DNA from: Venturia oleaginea
Taxonomy: Eukaryota > Ascomycota > Dothideomycetes > Venturiales > Venturiaceae
Length of the DNA stretch: 64,000 nt
NCBI GenBank assembly: GCA_013176395.1
Contig: JABMLP010000011.1
Coordinates: 1,674,001 to 1,738,000, forward strand
Reading direction: 5' to 3'
This document shows positions 11,780 to 21,033 of the stretch, one piece after another. The translations under genes were made by a program, and so were the position numbers. Numbering within the stretch: the first letter of the stretch is position 1; each line of letters starts with the position of its first letter. The notes beneath the pieces were generated by a model that worked only from the letters and a program-made list of their open reading frames with translations, was not told where the DNA came from and made no database searches.

Positions 11780-12300
11780 CCCAGTTATGGCATTGGCAAG
11801 AGTAGGTGCGCGATATAGCAAGCAGGGAGAGCGACTAGCAGCAGATAGGCTCCGACTATAAGACGACAGGTCTACAACACAATCGGTGCGACACGATACG
11901 GCAGCTGCTAGAGAACCTCATCTACTATCGTCTCCGCAAACCGTCCTGCTGCAAGCTGATGTCCAGAGCCTTGAGCCTCTCCCCAAACTGTTGCGTCCCA
12001 GTTATGGCATTGGCAAGAGTAGGTGCGCAACACAGTAAGCAGTAAGGACGTATAGAAGGAGCTTATTGGCGGCAAATCCCCTCCCTACAAGCCAGCAGAC
12101 GTAGCCTTGAGCCTCTCCCCAGACTGTTGCGTCCCAGTTATGGCATTGGCAAGAGTAGGAGCGCGATATAGCAAGTAGGGAGAGCGACTAGCAGCAGGTA
12201 GGCTCCGACTATAAGACGGCAGGTCTATAGCACGATCGGCGCCATACAATACGGCAGCTACCAGACAGCCTCGTCCACGGGCATACCCGGAGTATCACAC
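11780..12300. repeat. Three-copy degenerate direct repeat
   Basis: The word CCAGTTATGGCATTGGCAAG occurs at about 11780, 11998 and 12134. Copies 1 and 3 stay similar for roughly 130 bp downstream (AGCGACTAGCAGCAG, GGCTCCGACTATAAGACG), with substitutions mostly C/T and A/G. Copies 2 and 3 share an upstream block (CCTTGAGCCTCTCCCC). The unit does not encode a clear protein. It may be part of an old retroelement end, but I found no matching terminal repeat pair. Confidence 0.55.
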
Positions 12301-13511
12301 CCAAGCAGCGAAATCACGACTACGATGGTTACTATTGTCTCCAGCATCACACAACCAAATACACCGCCGCATAGAAATCTGGTGCAAGGCAACTTTCACA
12401 AGCAGAAACATACTTAGGGAACCCATTGGCCTTGAGGGATAAGGCGAAACAGATAGACAAAGCTGAGCATTAGAGGGAGACTGTAGGTAGAAGGATAGCG
12501 AAACACGAGGCATTGCCTCTTGAGTCTACATAGCACAGATATACTAGCAGAATAACCAGTATCTACAAGAGCCAGCGGGCATTTGGAGATACTGGTTAAG
12601 GGAAAAGAGGGAGGACGGAGGGGACAGCTGGTCTTGTTTCAGTGAACGGGGCGAAGTGGGGCGCGGTGGATTATATAATCTATCACGTGTCGGCTGTCTG
12701 ATGAAGTCCTCCTAACCGGACATAGCTGCGTGATTAAGCGGCTGCAACCGAGTAGGATAAAATCAATCAATCAATCAATCAACCATTGTACTTAGAACGC
12801 ATGGCCAATACAATCTTTACGGTGTTCTACTTCTCCCAATCTGACTCTACATTCACTTTTACACGAGCGCTCGTCGTACGCCACCGTTCCCTCTTGAATG
12901 AACTCGTACCAGTAGGTTACTCGGGGAGTTATTAGGGTCGTGATGATGGCATTCATCACCAAATCGATTTAAACTCTCACGAGGCTATATTGTGGAGCGA
13001 TATTATTTTCTGGATACCGTCTGCAACTGATTTTGTCGATAGCTTACCAGAATGGAATCAAAGACCCAGCATGCATATAAGCCTCCGATTGTGGGATTTC
13101 TCTGTTGATATTCTTATGACCTATATGGTAAGCCTTATATACCTGAGAAATGCAAGACGAGGTTGTAAAAATGCGAAAGCAGCAGAAGAAACAGAACTAG
13201 CTCTTCTCTTATTTTTGTACTTGGCTAGTGCGACCCTCGCTAATATAAGAAACTCTTTTCCTACTATTTTGCTCGCCAACCAACAGTCGACAGAGGAGCC
13301 AGACGATGGATCCTCGTAATACACCTTGCGCAGATTTTAAAAACCAAGTTTGTCTAATTCGTGGATACAGTCGCAAGTCCATAGACAACAGCGGAACAGC
13401 CTTGGTCTTGATGACAATCACCGTTGTGGTCGTCACCACAATTCTAAACAAGTTAGTATTCTGGCAGAAATCCTTTTGCATTGATACTCACCATCATCAC
13501 GATCGCTTTCT
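12301..13511. other. Intergenic, with an (AATC)n microsatellite
   Basis: A short AATC run lies at about 12761-12782. The ORFs at 12295-12513 (minus) and 12990-13319 (plus) have no domain-like features. Sequence between 13306 and 13511 is antisense to, or the 3' flank of, the phosphotransferase-like gene. Confidence 0.45.
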
Positions 13512-14504
13512 TCAAGGAGCTACTCTGACACCAACAGCCTTTTGCCAAGACCGATACATCTCCATATCTGATGAAAACCCCGTTTCCTCCAGCGATCTGG
13601 CCAACAACAAAGCCCAATCCTTCCTCCGCTCATCGCCTTTCAAACCTTCCAGAAAGAATCCAGCAGAAACTAATGGCTTCGTACCGATGTGGAACCGAGG
13701 AAGATATCCAGCAGCCTCCCAATCAATGATACCACTGACAACCCCGTCATCTGAGACTATGATATTCGCCGGGCCCAAGTCGGCGTGATAGTAGTGAAAC
13801 GTATTTCCAAATTCCAATTGTACGTCCGGGTCGATTTTCGTGAGGTAGGAATGAAGTTGTTCGAGCGAGAAGGGTCCAAGGGGGATTGGTTTCCACAAAG
13901 GATGAGAGGCTGGTATTTCGGCAGATAGGAAGTACTCGATGACACCGGTGCCAGAAACGGTTTGAAGCTTTGGAGAGGTATTTGACGCTAGCTCCTTACA
14001 GAAGGAAGCTACGGTATCAGCCACGCTTTCGCGTTGAGTAGTAGTCAACGATGACCAAGCTCGTAACAATGTTTTCCCCTTGACTTCTTTGAGGACGAGG
14101 AAAGTACGATTATATGTGTAGTCAATCCACGTTCCAAGAACCTCGGGTACGGGAATAGATGGAGCCGTTTGCGTGACGAAAGCAATCGCATCAGATTCCA
14201 GCTCCATACCCACCAGCCAAGATTTCACTTTGATAAAAGCATCGCCGATCCGCCAGCAAGCTGCGCTACAACCGGATCGATGAGTCCTGTCCGATATATG
14301 GTCTTGACTACCTGAGATTTCCCGATACCAATCTAGTTCTTCTTGGGTGATCACTCTGACGTGGAAAAATTTCCCATCATGATCAGTCCAGGAAATAATT
14401 GATTCGAAGAGAGGTTCAAAAATGCGCTCGCATACCATTAGTGTACCGAGTATCCAGAAATCGTCTCGAACTCTTCGGATAGAGTGGCCGATGGGAGGTG
14501 ACAT
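13512..14504 (-). CDS. Aminoglycoside-phosphotransferase-fold (APH) family protein
   Basis: A single uninterrupted exon of 330 aa. The catalytic loop is HYYHADLGPANIIV (His240, Asp242, Asn247), followed by the metal-binding GIIDWEAAGYLPRF (Asp261, Glu263), the hallmark order of APH-type kinases. Upstream, IPVPEVLGTW, TFLVLKEVKGKTL and a hydrophobic helix match the N-lobe to hinge region. Fungal genomes carry many such proteins of unknown substrate, so antibiotic resistance should not be inferred. A GTATGC...CAG candidate intron near the N-terminus breaks the frame if removed, so the intronless model is kept. It lies downstream of a divergent non-coding region and is not part of an obvious cluster. 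Confidence 0.85.
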   Translation of the reverse strand: MSPPIGHSIRRVRDDFWILGTLMVCERIFEPLFESIISWTDHDGKFFHVRVITQEELDWYREISGSQDHISDRTHRSGCSAACWRIGDAFIKVKSWLVGMELESDAIAFVTQTAPSIPVPEVLGTWIDYTYNRTFLVLKEVKGKTLLRAWSSLTTTQRESVADTVASFCKELASNTSPKLQTVSGTGVIEYFLSAEIPASHPLWKPIPLGPFSLEQLHSYLTKIDPDVQLEFGNTFHYYHADLGPANIIVSDDGVVSGIIDWEAAGYLPRFHIGTKPLVSAGFFLEGLKGDERRKDWALLLARSLEETGFSSDMEMYRSWQKAVGVRVAP

Positions 14505-15104
14505 TTCTCTTCACAAGTTAGCTTTGTTGAGAGAGGATAGGGTAGAGTTACTGGAACATTTTCCTGGATGGTCGCGGGGAATGGATATGTCGTAAACGCA
14601 AACCGTCAATCGTGATAGCAAGCAGAAGGTGCAATATGCTTCAATTCAATTCAAGACTGACGTTATTGGAAGATATATAAAAGCGATTAAAATTAGGCAA
14701 CAAGATTCAAGCGACACCGAAATCCTGCAGCCAGGCGGTGTGCGTTTGTCCCACTCTGCCTGGCATGTACATCTCGTTCTGAGTGAGTCTGATTGGGTCA
14801 ATGACTTGGACGCCATTGTCGCTTAACTATGGCTTGACATTGGCGAACCAAATCGCAGCGCTTATGCAGGAACAGCAACTTCTAGCCGTGTGCTGGAAGT
14901 ATTGTGAAACGATAGGATGTGGGAGGCGTAGAAATCGGGTTGATCAATCCGAGGCATTCCGACGGTAAGGTGGTGTGCGATTGAACAGACCTGACTAGAA
15001 ACCTATAGTAAGTCGGTAGTGATCAGTATGCAACATAAGACTCCGGACCGCGAGGGCAACAATTCAGAGGAACACCTCCTCGAGTCATCACATGAACAGC
15101 ATCA
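14505..15104. other. Intergenic, no gene seen
   Basis: Upstream flank of the APH gene, with short ORFs only (14629-14826, 14783-14968). No repeats recognised. Confidence 0.4.
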
Positions 15105-15839
15105 TTAGCTGTTGGACGCTTGCCCGGTTCCCTTTGGATCATATTCATCCTCCTCACAAATGCAATAAGTGAACCCTAAACCAATTGCGATGGAATCTGA
15201 ATTACTTAATCCTGTATTACAGGCGCCAGTATTGACACACTTCTGAACGGCTGGAAGGTGATATTGAATTGGGAAAGTCCCAGTGTTGGACACTATGGCT
15301 ACCCTAGCCAATATTCATCGAATCGATCATGCAACCATCTGCCAAAGTCTTTGGTCTAATATTGTCGATATTCCATCCTAACCAATCTAGCCCGGACAGA
15401 CGACTAGCTGCGAACACGTTAGCACTTTAGCCCTTCCTATTGGTGGGTGAGAGGTAGAATATACGCAGCAGACTGTCCTGCGCCTGTCAACCTGGTCTTG
15501 TCTGCAGTTCGCCGTGCAATAATGCTCATTTTCTTTTCTCTGACCCAGGCCACAATACTGTAACTATGATATCCTATCAGCCTAGTAATATAACCGGGCG
15601 CGAGAATTATTGATATATAATGACAGAGCCTGAGAGTAATTCATGTAACTTACGATAGGTTTGTCGCCTGGTTCAGTACAGACACCGCAGGTAGTACTTA
15701 AAAGCCCTGAAGCTTCTGGAGCAAGGAGTCCAGCGTTGCGTTCAGATAGATCTATGATAGCAGATGCAGAAACTTGCTGTACGACGGCAAGGGCGACTAT
15801 TAAAAAGTGAGGTAGTAAGAGGATATTTGTAGTTGGTAT
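15105..15839 (-). pseudogene. Small cysteine-rich secreted protein gene with lost start codon
   Basis: Three phase-0 exons fit: 15839-15654, 15557-15465 and 15407-15387, giving 99 residues. The N-terminus is a textbook signal peptide (PTTNILLLPHFLIVALAVV, then a QVSASA cleavage-like end). The mature part has eight cysteines, including CGVC, YCGLGQ, HYCTANC and a CC pair. Introns use GTAAGT...TTACAG and GTATAT...TTCGCAG. The position where ATG is expected reads ATA (15839-15837) and no in-frame ATG lies upstream, so the gene looks disabled. A downstream ORF (15311-15105) with four more cysteines (KCVNTGAC, YCIC) could be an alternative last exon or a separate remnant. Small, secreted and Cys-rich suggests an effector-like protein; that is inference. 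A pogo/Fot element begins 68 bp upstream. Confidence 0.5.
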
Positions 15840-15907
15840 TTGGAGTTAAAGAGCTTCAGATAATGAGATGAGGAAGAGTTAATCCAGGTTTGATAATTCA
15901 TCAGGTA

Positions 15908-17034
15908 ACGTAATTCACTGGCGAGCGGGCCACACCACCGAGCGGGCCACCGAATCGATCATTTCATCTTTGCAAGCCTCTACACCACCACCTCATGCCT
16001 TCTAAAGCCCAGCAAGAAGGCCGATTACTTCTTGCTCTTCAAGCCTATCAAAAAGGCCAAATCACAACTATTTGCCAAGCTGCATTAGCTTATAATGTAC
16101 CATACAGTACCCTCAAATATCGCCTCTCTGGACGCGTTGCACGCGTGGAAACGCGCGCAAACAGCCACAAACTTACTCCCACAGAGGAAGAAGTCTTAAC
16201 TCAATGGATTATCTCAATGGATAATCGAGGCTATCCTGCTCGAGTCTGTGCAGTACAGAATGCGGCGAAATTACTGCTTCAACAACGCGTCGGTCCCTCA
16301 GCCTCAATCGGTATCAACTGGTCTGCCAGGTTCATCAAGCGACAGCCTACCCTGCAATCGAGATTCAATCGCAAGTACGATTATCAGCTTGCTCAATGCG
16401 AAGATCCAGAGCTTATCGGAGCCTGGTTTCGGCTTGTGAGTAATACAATTCAGAAATACGGCATTCAAGAGGAGGATATCTATAACTTCGATGAGACTGG
16501 CTTTGCAATGGGTATTGCAAGCACCTCACGCGTCGTTACTACCTCAGATCGACGGGGCAAGCCACCTCAATTACAGCCAGGCGATCGGGAGTGGGTTACA
16601 GCAATGGAAGCGACTGTTGGCAGATGAGAATGAGAAATTGAGAGCAGCGAATGAGAGGCAAAAGAGGAAGAGAGCAGTCAAAGAAAAGCAGATCTCAAAG
16701 AAAATAACACTTACAGTTGCAGAGGCACAAGGCCTGATGGAGAATACTGTACAGCAGCCTATAAAGGCAAGTGTTGCTCCTATACAGCAAACAGTTGTTG
16801 CAACAGCCTTGTCATCAAGTAGTGCAAGTCAAGGGAATTGCTTTGGTTTACCTAGTTGTTTTGTATGTAAGGGCTTTGACCATGCTGCGAGCGATTGCCC
16901 TAAATATCGATAACCTTCTGTATAATAGATAGTCTTGATTAATAAAGGCGTTGTGGTGGTGTAAGCTTGCAAAGATGAGATGATCGATTCGGTGGCCCGC
17001 TCGGTGGTGTGGCCCGCTCGCTAGTGAATTACGT
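15908..17034 (+). mobile_element. Internally deleted pogo/Fot (Tc1/mariner) element, 1127 bp
   Basis: Terminal inverted repeats of about 70 bp start ACGTAATTCACTGGCGAGCG on the left and end as the reverse complement of ACGTAATTCACTAGCGAGCG on the right. The left flank has TA directly before ACGT; on the right the expected TA reads TC. Each terminus contains two tandem 17-bp repeats (ACTGGCGAGCGGGCCAC, ACCACCGAGCGGGCCAC). The interior keeps both ends of the transposase gene but lacks the catalytic core, so it cannot move on its own. Confidence 0.85.
15995..16913 (+). pseudogene. Transposase remnant (DDE_1/pogo), catalytic core deleted
   Basis: The N-terminal 210-residue ORF (15995-16627) has the psq/CENP-B-like helix-turn-helix (LQAYQKGQITTICQAALAYN), the second Tc5-type DNA-binding domain, and the first catalytic Asp in YNFDETGFAMG. 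It stops soon after GDREWVTAMEA. From about 16590, in a shifted frame, the C-terminal part resumes: a charged coiled coil (LLADENEKLRAANERQKRKR) and a zinc knuckle CFVCKGFDHAASDC (CX2CX4HX4C). The segment holding the second and third catalytic Asp is absent. A deletion with frame change near 16600 is the simplest explanation. Confidence 0.85.
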
Positions 17035-17308
17035 TCTATAAGGTTAAGGGATGGAGACTCTCGTGATACACCTCCGCCCAATATATATACTATGTACTAT
17101 GTAGTGAACAGGATTGCAACAGGGATGCCGGATGATGATTGGTTATATTTAGCCTGGTGCGGGACTGCAGTGGTATGGATTGATGAAGCGTGTGCAAGAT
17201 GTTTTGGAGGTTTGGTCGTTGGAGAAGAGGATGGATCCGGTGTTGGAGATGATGATTGTGAGATGATTGTGAGATGATTGTTGGCCTCAAGCTGTCAGCT
17301 GCTTCAAT
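17035..17308. other. Short intergenic region beside the transposon
   Basis: No gene recognised. It holds a short direct repeat of GTGAGATGATT near 17258-17280. Confidence 0.4.
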
Positions 17309-17497
17309 CTACTTCGTTTTTAGCATTTCTAAGTCGTTAGTGCCGCCATCGATGTCTTGGTCAAAGTTGTCAATGATGGTCGACATATCTGAGACCGGCG
17401 GGGTTCTTCTCAGAACGGTATACACGACGACTTCAACTTCCATTTCCTCTCCACCCATTGAGGTGTACTCAGTCGCCGTAATATCGCGATAGTCACT
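17309..17497 (-). CDS. Possible small acidic protein (62 aa)
   Basis: The ORF starts at 17497 (MSDYRDITATEYTSMGGEEM), 51 bp from the IMP1 start in divergent orientation. It is acidic with a beta-like stretch (EVEVVVYTVLRR) and ends DLEMLKTK. No domain recognised. The very short divergent spacer makes it either a tightly paired small gene or a chance ORF; composition favours a real one slightly. Confidence 0.35.
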   Translation of the reverse strand, partial: SDYRDITATEYTSMGGEEMEVEVVVYTVLRRTPPVSDMSTIIDNFDQDIDGGTNDLEMLKTK

Positions 17498-17548
17498 CAT
17501 TTGACATACAACGCTTCCATTGCCCTCCACAACCTGTCCACGACCACC

Positions 17549-18395
17549 ATGATCCGCACCTCCCTCAGCCGCTTCTACAGCACCCCAGTCAAACCAAAAG
17601 CCAAACTCTTCCCTCTAGGTAGACCTATCAAGGCCCCACCAAAGCCAGCCCCTCCTCCTACACTCCCAAAAGTACCTGAACAGAAACCCCGGTACACAAC
17701 TGGAGAGATCGTACGAGCTACCCTCCTTCCTTTCTCGCAACTGCGGAGAAGTTTGAGCCCAAGGAAAGGCGCAGAAGAGTTGGCCGAAGTTCCGCCGGAA
17801 GTTCCAACAGAAAAGGAACATCGGTGGACGTTCAAATCGCTTATTGAGTTCCTGCGTCGATGTGTGGTCTACAGCGTTAGCATCTTTCTCGTCGGGCATT
17901 TGTTCATCACGCATGTTTGCGACGTGCAGGGAACGTGGGGGCCATCTATGCTTCCCACATTATATTTCCAGGGCGATTGGGTTTTCATCAACAGGCGGTA
18001 TCGGAGAGGCAAGGGTGTTCAAGTCGGAGATCTCATTGAGGCGAGAGATCCTGTTCGGGCGGATGGAAAAGTGTGTAAAAGGGTTATTGGCATGCCTCAT
18101 GATTTTGTGCTTGCTCATACACCGGAGACTGATGGGATGATGTTACAGGTATGAGTGTACTGGCATCTAGTAGTGGATTGGATGCTAATTCCCATATCAA
18201 TAGGTCCCGCAAGGTCACTGCTTTCTTGTTGGAGACAACCAGCCTTATTCCAGAGATTCCAAGATCTATGGGCCTGTGCCGCTTGCTATGATAACTGGGA
18301 AGGTGACTTATAGGGTATTGCCGTTTTGGAGAATGGGACCGCTGGAGAATACCCTGAAAGAGGTTGATGAGAAGGAGCTAATTGGCAGCATATGA
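17549..18395 (+). CDS. IMP1: Mitochondrial inner membrane protease subunit 1
   Basis: Two exons, 17549-18148 and 18204-18395, giving 263 aa. The intron GTATGAG...GCTAAT...ATAG is 55 nt. Imp1 is a type I signal-peptidase-like serine protease on the intermembrane-space side of the inner membrane that matures proteins such as Cox2. The sequence shows a presequence-like N-terminus ([13 protein letters not shown]), a proline-rich linker, one membrane segment ([16 protein letters not shown]), the catalytic Ser133 in [11 protein letters not shown], Lys177 in VCKRVIGMP, and the late box [17 protein letters not shown] in exon 2. At 263 residues it is longer than yeast Imp1 because of the N-terminal linker. 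The ATG at 17501 would add 16 residues that mask the presequence, so 17549 is preferred. Confidence 0.93.
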
Positions 18396-18801
18396 AATGA
18401 ATACATGGTGGATACTATGATGTGCATAATACTTTGAGCACTTGGGGTCTTCGCGTCGAGGTATGTTCACTCATCTCCGCGCGTTCCAGATACTGATATT
18501 CGATTGCAGAACCATCCAAGAATCGTGAGGCCAATTGGGGTCCGGTCAGAGTGACCAGATCTTGTCGAAACTACCTGCTGGGCCCTGCCATTTATATCGA
18601 AAATTTCATCATCTACAATTGAGAAATGACGTCGATAAATTCATGGCACATATTGGGAAAATATGCAAAATAAATCATCACCGGACTTTATATGGACTTG
18701 TCACACGTGACTTTCGTATCAAACGACCACTATCAGTAAATAATGACACCAAACACGATGACCTCTTCACATCGCATCAAACCACCATATACCTACAAAA
18801 C

Positions 18802-19649
18802 ATGGCGCTAGCCATATTCTCAAAGCTTCCAAGGCTTCCGGACGATGCCCAAACTCTCCTCGAGACACTCTCTCCCATCGAGCTTCGTTCGCTGCGCGCA
18901 GCACTAACACCGTACGTTCTTCCTTTCCCAATTGACCGGTTTGCTACTACATGAGATTTGCAGCGACGACACCTTCAACTTTCTCCTCCCTCGCGAACTT
19001 CGAGATAAGGTCTACCGTTATGTCCTCTTTCCGGCCTGGGATTCAGGTGATCTTGACAGGCGACTTCGATCAGCATTGGGCAGAACTTGGAAACGGCTTT
19101 CCGACGAGATGTGCGAAATCTGACGGGGCGAAAATATCGTCAATCTGAAATGCGATTGGAAGACGTTCTTTTGCACCAGATTCGCAGTCTATACTCCTCA
19201 TTTGGCATGGTCATCGATTTGAAAACGGTCCTGTCTCACTTTCGTAACTTCGAGTGGAGTACCGGCTTGCTCGCTCGCAAGAGGAGTTCTTGGAGAAGGA
19301 TGGTCCAGCAGACTCGCAGCCTGCGGGCGATGAGCTTGACGACGAAACCAACCTCACAACACGACAGTCCAGGCTTGTCGAGCTTCTTTGCCTCCTCAAA
19401 CAGGTTCAGCAATCACAAAGCAATGCTGGCAGAGTGTCCCTCGCCGTCAAAATCTCTGTCCACGCTTACAGCGAACGATATCCTGGGGCCTCGGATCAAG
19501 AGCACTGGCGTTTGATAGCTTGTAGGGTTGTCCATGATACCATGTCCAAGGCTAGGAAGTATGTACTTGATGAAGATTTGAAAGTCAGCATCGTCGCCAG
19601 AGGACATGGTTTGGAGGAAGAGTATTCGCTCGAAGGCACTGCCGTCTGA
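18802..19649 (+). pseudogene. F-box-like domain gene, probably broken
   Basis: Exon 1 (18802-18911, MALAIFSKLPRLPDDAQ) joins in phase to 18964 through a 52-nt intron (GTACGT...TTGCAG), giving ALTPDDTFNFLLPRELRDKV. The LPRELRDKVYRYVL motif is typical of fungal F-box-like proteins, which act as substrate adaptors or have unknown roles. The frame then meets TGA after DEMCEI. Coding-like sequence continues in that frame (RGENIVNLKCDWKTFF) and in the two others. A clean 130-residue C-terminal ORF (19254-19649, ending SLEGTAV) lies in a third frame. Either two unrecognised introns or a stop plus frameshifts separate the parts. I lean to decay. Confidence 0.5.
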
Positions 19650-21033
19650 TGGACCCGACTCTTGTGCTGGGTATGCTCAATTAGGGCTTCTATCAAAGGA
19701 TTATGGGCAGCTGTTGCATCAACGAGGGGGTGGAACTTTTATAAGGAAAAATTGGAATATGTGGCGTGTCGAACCTTGAAGTCGAATAATATTAGAATCG
19801 ACAAGATCTCTTCTCCTTACCAAACTTCTTCATCAAAACAGTCAATATGTCTCTAATAACAACGCCAAAGCCCAAAAACCACCCATGGATCTGCAAGGTA
19901 TTCTAACTAGGTGGACTCTCACATGCTGAAATATGAGGAACTCTACGGGCAGCGCCATCTCCGTGGCTATTTCCGTAGCAATAAAGTATATACATATTCC
20001 TACGAACATCGACTACTAGCATCAACTTCCTACGGTACCTCATGAACTCCAAGATAAAATTCATCGCCACGTCCCCCCTCGAACCCGATTTTATTCCCAC
20101 CCTACCAATACGATACGATACAATACAGTAGAATCCCTCATACCCATATCAAAGCTATTAAATCACGAAATCTGATCACTTTCATCTCGTCAGGTTAGTG
20201 CTTATGTTATAATCAAGCACGGACACACAAATTATTGCGACTGTCACTACTACTACTCGAAAGTCCAATAACTGGTTTAAGGTTACGCCGCAGTCGTTTA
20301 GACATCGGGATTCCTAGTTTTCAGGATGAGTTCGTATAAGAATCAGCGTTAGTCATGGGTTTAGCGCTGTGTTGGGTGTCATTCACCAAGCCAAGCGCTA
20401 CGAATCAAAGACGAGCGTGCGCTGTCCAGATCCCTCTCGTCGTCGACTTTTCCGTGGGCCCGGCAGAGTAGGAACTTGAGGCTCTTGAAGATCCTTGGAG
20501 CGGCTTGGACATGTGTTTATAACGCCGATGGCTGTGGCCAGAGAGTGGGCAGAACGGTACATCGCCAAGATATCCAGCTAGCCACTTATCCATCCTGTCC
20601 ACCCTGTCTACATAACCGACCAAAGGACCCTCTGAATCCAGAGAACATAACCACGTAAAAAATCAAGGCAATGGAAAAACCTACCCATCACATCAAGAAA
20701 CACGATACAAGACTGTTCTCACACACAACAAACAAGCTGTCCTCTTGCCCAAAAAAGACAGAAACCCTTACATATATTATATATACAATCCTCCTCTATC
20801 TCTCATCCCTCATGTCCATCCAGCAATCCCTCAAGCTATGTATCCCCACTAGTATCCCTCTATCACTATCTTCCCTCCCAAATATCCGTGCGTGTCATTC
20901 CACATAAAACGATTACAACAAGCATATGCAAAGCCGCTATGAAGAGCAGCAGCCCAAAGAACGCCCGCTAAAACCCTACCAAAAAGCGCGTTTATACAAT
21001 GATCCCTCGTCCGCCATTCATCCGGTTGCTACC
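19650..21033. other. Intergenic / 3' region of the SPT21-like gene
   Basis: About 1.4 kb with AT-rich and AC-rich sequence and no convincing ORF. The part next to 21034 probably includes the 3' UTR of the minus-strand regulator. No repeat pair seen. Confidence 0.45.

Noticed and set aside
12761..12782. (AATC)n as poly-A-like tail of a retroelement
   Set aside because: Simple microsatellite; no adjacent reverse transcriptase sequence found.
13306..13788. 160-codon plus-strand ORF
   Set aside because: Mostly antisense to the APH-fold gene; no motif of its own.
14400..14480. Intron near the N-terminus of the APH gene (GTATGC...GTCAG)
   Set aside because: Removing its 80 nt puts a stop in frame, so the intronless reading is kept.
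13512..14504. Antibiotic-resistance gene
   Set aside because: The APH fold is very common in fungi with unknown substrates; nothing supports a resistance role.
16491..16913. Independent zinc-knuckle protein gene
   Set aside because: It is the C-terminal remnant of the transposase in the deleted element, in a shifted frame.
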